A stretch of 17,092 bases of DNA from SHLQ01 sp964196045. GTDB lineage: Bacteria > Actinomycetota > Acidimicrobiia > Acidimicrobiales > SHLQ01. The notes below the pieces were generated by a model that was not told the DNA's origin, ran no database searches, and saw nothing but the letters and a program-made list of their open reading frames with translations. Within the stretch, counting starts at the first letter, position 1. Each line of letters opens with the position of its first letter. The translations under genes were made by a program, and so were the position numbers. Below are positions 1 to 6,275 of the stretch, one piece after another. The stretch spans positions 1 through 17,092 of the forward strand of contig CAXMRH010000319.1 of assembly GCA_964196045.1 (NCBI GenBank). The letters are read 5' to 3'.

Positions 1-48
1 CACATGTCGGGCGGCTGACCAAACTCGGTCTGGCGTTCGGCTGATCCA

Positions 49-195
49 TCAGCTGGAGGGCATGGTGTCGACATCGAGGTGGGTCCTATCGCTGGCACCA
101 AGCGCCATCCGCTTGGTCACGAACGATGACGGTAGCCGATCGGCTGGCAGACGAGCGGCCTCGACCGCGGAACCGAGTCGAACCCTTGTAGGCAT
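49..195 (-). CDS. possible small ORF, unrecognised
   Basis: A minus-strand frame of about 48 residues starts at ATG 195 and ends with TGA at 49-51. Its last third has strongly G/C-biased third codon positions, and its residue mix (Ala, Asp, Leu, Arg with few oddities) looks more natural than the overlapping plus frame. It would be transcribed away from the zinc-ribbon gene. There is no convincing ribosome binding site and no recognisable motif. It may be noise or the tail of an unannotated gene. Nothing else is seen in 1-250. Confidence 0.22.
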   Translation of the reverse strand: MPTRVRLGSAVEAARLPADRLPSSFVTKRMALGASDRTHLDVDTMPSS

Positions 196-250
196 TCTTC
201 GAGCAACTATCCACCCCCGGACCACATCCCTCCCCCTATTGTCAGCGGGC

Positions 251-415
251 ATGGCGCCGGAACTCCCGATCATGGTTGTGTCGATAGAAGAAACTCCAAC
301 GGTCCTGGCCTGCGCTTCTTGCGAGGTCACCTGGAGAGACCGGCCCGGAGCGCCTTGTTGGTTCTGCGGCGAGGCTGGGCACGTCGCCAACCCCGAGCGC
401 CTCGTTCTGGACTAG
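251..415 (+). CDS. small zinc-ribbon protein
   Basis: This encodes about 54 residues with two CxxC knuckles, CASC and CWFC, separated by 11 residues. That is the pattern of a single zinc-ribbon that would bind one Zn ion through four Cys. No other domain is visible, so a role in nucleic-acid or protein binding is only inferred. The start is uncertain. ATG 251 lies 8 nt after TATTGT (237-242), which fits a leaderless promoter. ATG 272 is a shorter option. The frame is open back to ATG 62, which has GGAGG just upstream, but the extra residues are Ser/Arg/Thr-rich and look like a shadow of the opposite strand. The gene is convergent with the kinase ending at 459. I do not recognise a named family. 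Confidence 0.58.
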   Translation: MAPELPIMVVSIEETPTVLACASCEVTWRDRPGAPCWFCGEAGHVANPERLVLD

Positions 416-458
416 AGATCTCGAGAAACCGTCGTCCTGCGCGGGTTCTACGAGGGTT

Positions 459-1325
459 CTACGATCGCTTGCGCCAGCCTCGGCGGCCATGAGCGACGAG
501 CAACTCTGGATCGAGTTCGCGCAGAGCCGACGCAAACTCGTTCGCATTGCCGAACCGATCGTCGGGCGACTTGGCCATCGCTCGAAGTATTAGCTCTTGT
601 AGCTCGGCCGGGACGTGCTTGTTGACCGATTGCGGTTCCGGCGGCTCCTGCGATGCGTGCATCCTCAGGAGGTCCATGCGCTCGCCGTAGAACGGGAGCT
701 TCCCTGCTGCTAGTCGGAACAGTGTCACTCCAAGCGCATAGATGTCTGCCCGACCGTCGACCGCTCCCTCAGCCCGAATCTGTTCTGGCGAAGCTGTCAT
801 CGGGGTCGCATACAGGCGGCCCGGTTCCGCGTGCGGGTCCGCGTCGTCTTGCGCCAACCCGAAGTCGAAGAGGACCGGAGCGGTTCCCCGACGCATCAAG
901 ATGTTCGACGGTTTCACGTCACGATGTATGACACCTCGCGAGTGGCAGTGATCGAGCGCGTCCGCCACTTCCGCTGTCACGTCGACGGCTACCGACAGGT
1001 CGAGCGCCTTTCCTGCTTCGAGCATTCCGTCAAGCGTGGGGCCATCAACCCACTCCATCTCGATGAACAAGACATCGGCAATCGTCCCCATCTTGTGGAC
1101 CCTCATCACTCCTGAGTGGTCGAGCTTTTTGAGCGCGTTGTATTCACGGGGAACGGAACGACGGAAGTCGGCGTTGCCCATCGCAAACGCAGACAGCACC
1201 TTGACGGCCACGTCAACACCGTCGGATCGGCGGCCGACGTACACCGTCGCGGACGCGCCCTTTCCGAGGACATCTCGTATTTGATACGGACCGAAGGATC
1301 GGCCGACGGTGATCGATGAGACCAA
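459..1325 (-). CDS. soluble serine/threonine protein kinase (Hanks type)
   Basis: This is a cytosolic eukaryotic-like protein kinase of about 288 residues, shorter than PknB-type kinases because it has no transmembrane helix or PASTA repeats. Counting from TTG 1325, the glycine loop GKGASA starts near residue 21, the ATP-binding Lys (VAVK) is residue 42, Glu 61 is the likely salt-bridge partner, the catalytic loop HRDVKPSN is 114-121, DFG is 134-136 and SPEQ (the APE position) is 159-162. All catalytic residues are present, so it should be active. TTG 1325 is chosen because GGGGAG lies just upstream and the kinase domain begins 10 residues later. ATG 1400 would add 25 residues and overlap the upstream gene. 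It is the third gene of the PKD operon, starting 19 nt after the small membrane protein gene. Its substrate is unknown; the neighbouring membrane proteins are candidates by context only. Confidence 0.93.
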   Translation of the reverse strand: MVSSITVGRSFGPYQIRDVLGKGASATVYVGRRSDGVDVAVKVLSAFAMGNADFRRSVPREYNALKKLDHSGVMRVHKMGTIADVLFIEMEWVDGPTLDGMLEAGKALDLSVAVDVTAEVADALDHCHSRGVIHRDVKPSNILMRRGTAPVLFDFGLAQDDADPHAEPGRLYATPMTASPEQIRAEGAVDGRADIYALGVTLFRLAAGKLPFYGERMDLLRMHASQEPPEPQSVNKHVPAELQELILRAMAKSPDDRFGNANEFASALRELDPELLVAHGRRGWRKRS

Positions 1326-1344
1326 CTGCTCCCCGCTTCCCTGC

Positions 1345-1527
1345 CTAGGCGTTCGGCTCTTCGGGCTCGGCCCGACCTGCCGCAATGAAGAACACCACAC
1401 CGACGATCCACGTCAAGGCACTACCGAGAGCTGTCTTGTCACCCGATTCGAGTGCGTCGATCAAGAAGAACGCTCCGCTGACGGTGAACAGCAGCCAGCC
1501 AATAAGGACCAGATTCTTCGATGACAC
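1345..1527 (-). CDS. 60-residue two-helix membrane protein
   Basis: The protein has two clear hydrophobic segments, residues about 6-24 and 33-51, joined by a short charged loop (DALESGDK), and a short Glu/Pro-rich tail ending in EPEEPNA. It is therefore a small hairpin-type membrane protein. It starts with GTG at 1527, with GAGAGGA about 7 nt upstream. It lies 31 nt after the PKD gene and 19 nt before the kinase gene on the same strand, so co-transcription is likely. It carries no enzyme motif and no named family is recognised. It could be a small adaptor or stability factor for the large membrane-anchored neighbour, but that is inference. Confidence 0.8.
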   Translation of the reverse strand: MSSKNLVLIGWLLFTVSGAFFLIDALESGDKTALGSALTWIVGVVFFIAAGRAEPEEPNA

Positions 1528-1558
1528 GGGTACATCCTCTCACCCGAAGACGGCCATG

Positions 1559-4500
1559 TCAGCGTTCGTTTCCGGGAACGTCGATGTTTCGTCGCGCGAT
1601 GTCGGTTCCGTTCACATCGGTTGCGACAAGGATGACACCGAAGGTCCCACCAGTCTTGGGGTACTGCACGGTCGGACCTTTGGGATCGGTGTCGAGAACC
1701 TCCGCTGAACCGGCAAATAGCCACTCGTATTTGGCGTCTCCTCTGGCGTTCGACGTGTTCGTGAACGAAACGATGCCGGGGGCAATAACCGACCATTCAA
1801 AGGACGCCGTGGTCTCGATAGTGTCCATCGTGAACGCGAAGCCGTCCGTATCCCCGCCGAATTCGTTGCTCGCTCGGACAGTCCCTTGGTACGTGCCGTT
1901 GCGCGGCACTCGGAACAAGGGGCGCGAGGTGTTTCCGCCCTCCACGAGTTCGGCTCCCTCAACCGACCATTCCCACGTGGTCGGATCCCGGTCGAAGTCG
2001 GCGTCAAGCCTTACCAGATCACCCTGACGATTATCGACATTAACGTTTTGGATCCGCGGAGCGCGACCCTGTGTCACCCGCGGGCCACGTATCGTCTTCT
2101 CATCGGTCACGCCGGCCGCGTTCGCGACCTCGAGTGTCACTCGGTAGCGACCTTTAGAACCGTACGTCAAGGTCGTCGTCTCTCGGTTGGGCGTTGTGTT
2201 CGCTATGGCATCGGCTGAACTCCATCGATACGACACCGCGTTCTTGGACGATCCGGCGTCACAGAGGAGACGGGGTCCCTGTGCCATGCACGAGAAATCG
2301 GCGACGGGTGGATCACCGACGGCGACCGTCTGTTTGTTTGGGGCAGAGGAGCCAGCCGCGTTGGACACCGTGAGGGTGACGATGAACGAGCCTTCACTGT
2401 CGAATCGGTGCGTCGGATTCCGATTGGTGGACGTGGAGCCATCCCCGAAGTTCCACGACCATTCCTGGGGATCATCCCAGGACGTATCGGTGAACTTCAC
2501 TCGTCGGTCGTCGTTGACCCAGCGGAAGTTGGCGCTCGGTGGACGCTTCACGGTGACCACTTGCTCCGTGGTGGAGCGACCACCCTCATTGCGCACGGTC
2601 AGCCGCACGAGATACGTGCCCTCTCTCGAATACACGTGCGTCGTGTTCGGAATCGCAGACGAGCCGGTATCTCCGAAATCCCAGCTCCAAGACGTTGGAT
2701 TGTTGGAGGAGGTGCCGTGGAACGACACTGGCTGATTGGGCGCGACGATGGTCGGGCTCGCGGTGAACGAGGCGACCGGGGGATCGACCGGTTCGACGAC
2801 CTTGATCGTGACGCCACTTCGATTCGTGCCTGCGTCGTTGGTGGCGCGCAAGGTAACCCGATACGTTCCCGGCGTCGACCAACTCTTCGACGCTGTCGAC
2901 CCCCGAGCGGTGGTGTCGTCGCCGAATCCCCAGATCAATCGTGTGGGCTGATTCAACGAGAGGTCAGAGAACGTCACCGTTTCCCCGACGAGAACCTCGG
3001 TGGCGGACTGGGTGAACTGTGAGATCGGTGGATCGATCCGCTTCGTGACGGCGATGTCGACGAACGTCGAGTCCGTTCCTGCCGAGTTCTCGACGGTCAG
3101 CCGGATGCGGTAGGTGCCCGGCTTCTCCCACGCATGTTGTACCGATCGGCCCGAACCACGGCTTCCATCACCGAGATCCCATGAGAGTCTCGTAGGTTCG
3201 TTCAGTGATGCGCTGCGTAGTGTCACGAACTGGCCGTTGACGACGTTGACCGGCAGCGAACCAATAACCGCTTGTGGCGAATCGACGCCTGCGAGCACGG
3301 AAATCCGCGTCGATGCCAATGTGGAGCCGGCTGGGTTCGATGCCGTAAGCGTCACGGTGTACTCGCCAGCAATCTCGTACTGGTGAGATACCGATGGTCC
3401 AATCTCGGTCGCGCCGTCCCCGAAGTCCCACTCGAGGAGATCGGCCTCACCTGACGTGATGCTCTCAAACGAGACAGACTCGGCTTCCTCGAGAGTGCTT
3501 CGATCGAAGGTGAAGTCCGCGGTCGGCGGGATCAGAACCGTCTTCGCCACGATCGCGACCTCGGTGGAAAGTGACGACTTATCACCGCGGGCATTCGTCA
3601 CGATGAGTTCAACTTCGTAGACACCCTCGGTGCTCCAGGACTTCTCGGTGTTGGGTTCAATCGAGCCAGTTCCGTCGCCAAAGTCCCACGTCCATGATGT
3701 TGGAGATCCTGAACTGAAGTCGGTAAACCTCAGCACCTCGTCGACCTTGGCCGTTGCCGTGGAAACGCCGAAGTTCGCAATGAGTGTGGCTGCAAACTCC
3801 GGAGTGAGTTGCTCGTCTTGTTCTCTCGGTCCCTGAATCGAAATTCCGATTGCCTCGGGTTCTGACGCGGCAGCGGCTTCGAAGGCGTCCGACGACACTG
3901 CGTCGGCAGAGTCTGAACCGCGGCCCGAGCCGCTTCCCCCATTTCCGTCCGACCTCGACGCGATGACCTCCTCACCACTGTCACCGATAATTCGCAGTCC
4001 ACTCCCGTCGATGTCGGCACCAGTCAGCGTGTTTCCGTCGCCGGAGGCGTCGATCTCGACGGCGCCTGCAACGATCGCAGCAAGCTTGGGGATCGGGAGC
4101 AGCCCGAACTCGTTCACGACTGCAGCGAGGGGGCCGAGTGGCTCGTTGGCCCAGACGATCGACCCACGGACGTCGAGCTCAAAGGCCTTTCCGTTGGTGC
4201 CAAAGGGAAGACTCGCGATCGCCCTCTCGCCGACGATGTCGATGACCTCGATTCGACCATCACCCCAGTTCGGGAGGTAGGCGAGTCCCTCGTTGGCGAC
4301 CGGGGCGCCAAAGAACCGGCTATCGAGGTCCAGCTGAATCTCCGAGCACGTTCCGCGCACCGGATCGCTGACACCAAGGAGGGCGCTCACGGGGTTATAA
4401 GCCAAAATCAGCGCCTCGTCAGCGTCGCTACTTCCCCCCGTTATCGCCCCCGACGCGGCGCTTGTCATACACGCCAGTGGCCCGAGAGAATCCCCTGGCC

Positions 4501-5209
4501 CTACCTCCGACATGGACAACCGAGCTGGATCGACAAACCATATCGATCCGCCCGCCCGGACGAGCGAGCGCTCGTCTGCGGTGTTACCCACAGGCGCACC
4601 CAGCTGGATCACGTCGTCAAAGCCGCGGGCACCAAGGCTCTGCACCGTCTGGGCATCAGATGGCAGGGCGAGCACACTCCCACCCAGGGTTTGGACAACG
4701 TCCCGCAGGGGCTCATCGAGAAAGATAGCTGTCACGATCCTCGATTGCGGGTCCACTGTGATGAGTCGGTCGTCGTCGATGATGACCACGTTTCCGCTTG
4801 GCTCGTCGGAACCGAACACCTCGAGATCCCGTTGCATGGCACCATCGGTGAGTTCGAGTGGGGTCGTCGACGTCACATCTAGCGAAGAACCGTTCACAAG
4901 CGACACCGTGCCGCTCGTCTGGTTGAGAACAACAGCTCCGTCACCGTGCGGGACCGCCCGAATCACGTCGCCGGGTTCAGAGACCTCGACTCGTGCCGTC
5001 ACCTCACCTGTTACACCGTTGATCTGCAGCAGTTGCCCGTCACGGCCATGTTCGATCCATGCGTTGGGATCGTTGAGCTCCACCCCCGCAGATGCCTGCT
5101 CGCCAGGGCGAAAGATGATGAGCGCGACCATCACAATACCGACCGCGGCAGCCGCAGCGAAAAAGAGCCGCCTCTGCATTTGTTCAGTCATGGGGCCCAT
5201 CCACTCCAT
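1559..5209 (-). CDS. membrane-anchored PKD-repeat surface protein
   Basis: This is a 1216-residue protein with one N-terminal transmembrane helix (about residues 15-33, preceded by MQRR), so it should be anchored in the membrane with nearly all its mass outside. Residues about 45-400 show repeated short beta-strand blocks resembling a beta-propeller sensor. Residues 415-470 form a Gly/Ser/Ala/Glu-rich linker. Nine PKD-like modules follow at roughly 475-555, 560-638, 645-722, 728-804, 810-887, 890-964, 968-1040, 1050-1128 and 1130-1210. The first six carry WDFGDG-like cores (for example 508-513, 594-599, 919-924). The last three keep the spacing and Trp but have lost FGDG. There is no LPXTG signal or C-terminal helix. 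PKD domains commonly mediate adhesion or protein contacts on cell surfaces. The outermost ATG is 5209; ATG 5191, giving MTEQMQRR, is an equally good start. It is the first gene of an operon with the small membrane protein and the kinase. Confidence 0.93.
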   Translation of the reverse strand: MEWMGPMTEQMQRRLFFAAAAAVGIVMVALIIFRPGEQASAGVELNDPNAWIEHGRDGQLLQINGVTGEVTARVEVSEPGDVIRAVPHGDGAVVLNQTSGTVSLVNGSSLDVTSTTPLELTDGAMQRDLEVFGSDEPSGNVVIIDDDRLITVDPQSRIVTAIFLDEPLRDVVQTLGGSVLALPSDAQTVQSLGARGFDDVIQLGAPVGNTADERSLVRAGGSIWFVDPARLSMSEVGPGDSLGPLACMTSAASGAITGGSSDADEALILAYNPVSALLGVSDPVRGTCSEIQLDLDSRFFGAPVANEGLAYLPNWGDGRIEVIDIVGERAIASLPFGTNGKAFELDVRGSIVWANEPLGPLAAVVNEFGLLPIPKLAAIVAGAVEIDASGDGNTLTGADIDGSGLRIIGDSGEEVIASRSDGNGGSGSGRGSDSADAVSSDAFEAAAASEPEAIGISIQGPREQDEQLTPEFAATLIANFGVSTATAKVDEVLRFTDFSSGSPTSWTWDFGDGTGSIEPNTEKSWSTEGVYEVELIVTNARGDKSSLSTEVAIVAKTVLIPPTADFTFDRSTLEEAESVSFESITSGEADLLEWDFGDGATEIGPSVSHQYEIAGEYTVTLTASNPAGSTLASTRISVLAGVDSPQAVIGSLPVNVVNGQFVTLRSASLNEPTRLSWDLGDGSRGSGRSVQHAWEKPGTYRIRLTVENSAGTDSTFVDIAVTKRIDPPISQFTQSATEVLVGETVTFSDLSLNQPTRLIWGFGDDTTARGSTASKSWSTPGTYRVTLRATNDAGTNRSGVTIKVVEPVDPPVASFTASPTIVAPNQPVSFHGTSSNNPTSWSWDFGDTGSSAIPNTTHVYSREGTYLVRLTVRNEGGRSTTEQVVTVKRPPSANFRWVNDDRRVKFTDTSWDDPQEWSWNFGDGSTSTNRNPTHRFDSEGSFIVTLTVSNAAGSSAPNKQTVAVGDPPVADFSCMAQGPRLLCDAGSSKNAVSYRWSSADAIANTTPNRETTTLTYGSKGRYRVTLEVANAAGVTDEKTIRGPRVTQGRAPRIQNVNVDNRQGDLVRLDADFDRDPTTWEWSVEGAELVEGGNTSRPLFRVPRNGTYQGTVRASNEFGGDTDGFAFTMDTIETTASFEWSVIAPGIVSFTNTSNARGDAKYEWLFAGSAEVLDTDPKGPTVQYPKTGGTFGVILVATDVNGTDIARRNIDVPGNER

Positions 5210-5235
5210 TGCAACAGAGGGCGAGGGTACAAGCC

Positions 5236-5258
5236 AAAACGACTACAGGAGGTAGTCG
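5236..5258 (-). terminator. terminator-like hairpin with CUCCU loop
   Basis: On the minus strand a perfect 7-bp stem (CGACTAC/GTAGTCG, 5252-5258 and 5240-5246) encloses the loop CTCCT and is followed directly by TTTT (5239-5236). This has the form of a short intrinsic terminator or attenuator. It lies about 26 nt before the first ATG of the PKD gene, so it could end a small RNA made from the 5260-5420 region or attenuate the PKD operon. The T tract is short, which limits confidence. Confidence 0.42.
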
Positions 5259-5282
5259 AATGGGACACACTTACAAGCGCTT

Positions 5283-5313
5283 CCCTTCGTAATTACTCGA
5301 CCATCTCGAAGGG
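5283..5313. repeat. perfect 7-bp inverted repeat in the intergenic region
   Basis: CCCTTCG (5283-5289) and CGAAGGG (5307-5313) are exact complements around a 17-nt AT-richer spacer. The element could be an RNA hairpin in a minus-strand leader or a DNA operator between the divergent PKD and SirB1-like genes. The two sets of arms do not overlap the hairpin at 5240-5258, so both could form together. Confidence 0.4.
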
Positions 5314-5354
5314 CGGCGCCGATCAGCAATGTCCGCGTCACATTCCTGCGTGAT

Positions 5355-5411
5355 GGTGACCGGCCAAACCGAACGCTAGCGGCGCATGCCCTAGTTGGGG
5401 CAGCGGTCACC
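5355..5411. other. possible branched RNA structure or operator
   Basis: GGTGACCG (5355-5362) pairs exactly with CGGTCACC (5404-5411). Inside is a second perfect stem, TGCCC (5387-5391) with GGGCA (5398-5402), and a weaker 3-bp pairing CCG/CGG (5369-5371 and 5380-5382). Together these could fold as a three-way junction on either strand. The GTGAC word or its complement also occurs at 5337-5341 and 5429-5433, so a repeated protein-binding site is an alternative. The call is by eye only. Confidence 0.33.
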
Positions 5412-5444
5412 GCGGGCAAGCCAGCGCAGTGACAACATGTCTGC

Positions 5445-5501
5445 ATGACGGACGACTTCGGTGGCGACCAGGCCGCCCTCGCTGAGGCGAATGCGCTGTG
5501 A
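5445..5501 (+). CDS. possible 18-codon leader ORF
   Basis: ATG 5445 opens an 18-codon frame with the sequence MTDDFGGDQAALAEANAL. Its TGA (5499-5501) overlaps the GTG start of the SirB1-like gene as GTGA. This arrangement is typical of translational coupling. Codon third positions are G/C-rich. There is no clear ribosome binding site upstream, so it may be chance or a leader peptide. Confidence 0.3.
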   Translation: MTDDFGGDQAALAEANAL

Positions 5502-6244
5502 ATAGTCGGGAAGAACTCGTCGAGCTCCTCGCTGAGGACAAACCTCCTCTAGCCAAGTGTTTGTTCCTGTTGAGCGCCTCGCTCACCGAGCGAGGAGACG
5601 CCACAACGGCCGGAGAAGACCTGCTCGACAGCTACGCCGCCGGAGTCGAGGACGCCACCGTGCCTAGCCTGACGCACCATCTCTTCGACACGCTCGCGTT
5701 TCAAGGCGATGTTGATGACTACCACTCGGCCGAGAACTCGTTCCTCGACCGCGTGCTCGAGCGACGCATTGGGATGCCGATCACGTTGAGCGCCGTCGTG
5801 GCGGAGGTCGGCACACGCGTCGGTCTCGGCATGCACCTCGTCGGGATGCCTGGCCATGTGCTGGTCGGCCTCGACGGCGACCCCGCACGTTTCATCGACG
5901 CCTTCGCCGGAACCGAGCTGGACGAACAGGGCGTTCAGCGTCGCTTCGCCTCCATCTTCGGCGAGGACGTGCCGCTACCGCCCCACGCACTCCAACCGAT
6001 CGACACCGCCGGGGTGATCAATCGAGTATGCAACAATCTCACCCGAACCTGGGTCGAACGAGACCCTGCAGCGATCAACCGACTGCTTGACCTGCGTGCT
6101 GCACTCCCTGGAAGTACCCGAGACAAACAGCTCATCATTGGGCTTGCTGAAGCTCGAGGTCGCCTCGACATCGCGGCGCGGTTGCGAACGGAGATCGACC
6201 CAACCGATCCGATGATCGACCGACTCTGGGCTCGGATGAACTGA
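5498..6244 (+). CDS. SirB1/transglutaminase-like family protein
   Basis: This 248-residue protein matches the SirB1 (Transglut_core2) pattern. The block around residues 82-126, with NSFLDRVLERRIGMPITLS followed by VGMPGHVLVGLDGD and FIDAFAG, is the family signature. The His of PGH and the Asp of IDAF correspond to the transglutaminase His/Asp pair. The usual Cys position appears to be Ser in NSFL, so protease or transglutaminase activity is doubtful. The C-terminal 70 residues are helical and TPR-like (a helix-rich region with a repeated Ala/Leu/Arg pattern). The start is GTG 5498, since an in-frame stop lies at 5483-5485 and GAGG is about 10 nt upstream. The biochemical function of the family is poorly defined. 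It is divergent from the PKD operon and convergent with lhr. Confidence 0.91.
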   Translation: MNSREELVELLAEDKPPLAKCLFLLSASLTERGDATTAGEDLLDSYAAGVEDATVPSLTHHLFDTLAFQGDVDDYHSAENSFLDRVLERRIGMPITLSAVVAEVGTRVGLGMHLVGMPGHVLVGLDGDPARFIDAFAGTELDEQGVQRRFASIFGEDVPLPPHALQPIDTAGVINRVCNNLTRTWVERDPAAINRLLDLRAALPGSTRDKQLIIGLAEARGRLDIAARLRTEIDPTDPMIDRLWARMN

Positions 6245-6258
6245 TCGGTTGTTCCACC

Positions 6259-6275
6259 AGCGCCTCAGCGGCGCT
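6259..6275. terminator. hairpin between convergent genes
   Basis: AGCGCC (6259-6264) and GGCGCT (6270-6275) form a perfect 6-bp GC-rich stem with a 5-nt loop. The loop contains the reverse complement of the lhr stop codon. It lies 14 nt after the SirB1-like stop codon and at the very end of lhr, a fitting place for a bidirectional terminator. No T tract follows on either strand, so it is only a candidate. Confidence 0.38.

Noticed and set aside
1559..5209. PKD repeats as a DNA-level tandem repeat
   Set aside because: The modules are similar only at the protein level; no long identical DNA units are seen.
4512..5255. 247-residue plus-strand frame opposite the PKD gene
   Set aside because: It is Ser/Arg/Pro-rich and antisense to a clear membrane anchor and propeller-like region.
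5355..5411. tRNA or known riboswitch in the structured intergenic region
   Set aside because: No anticodon arm, T-arm consensus or CCA-type end is present, and I could not match it to a known riboswitch core by eye.
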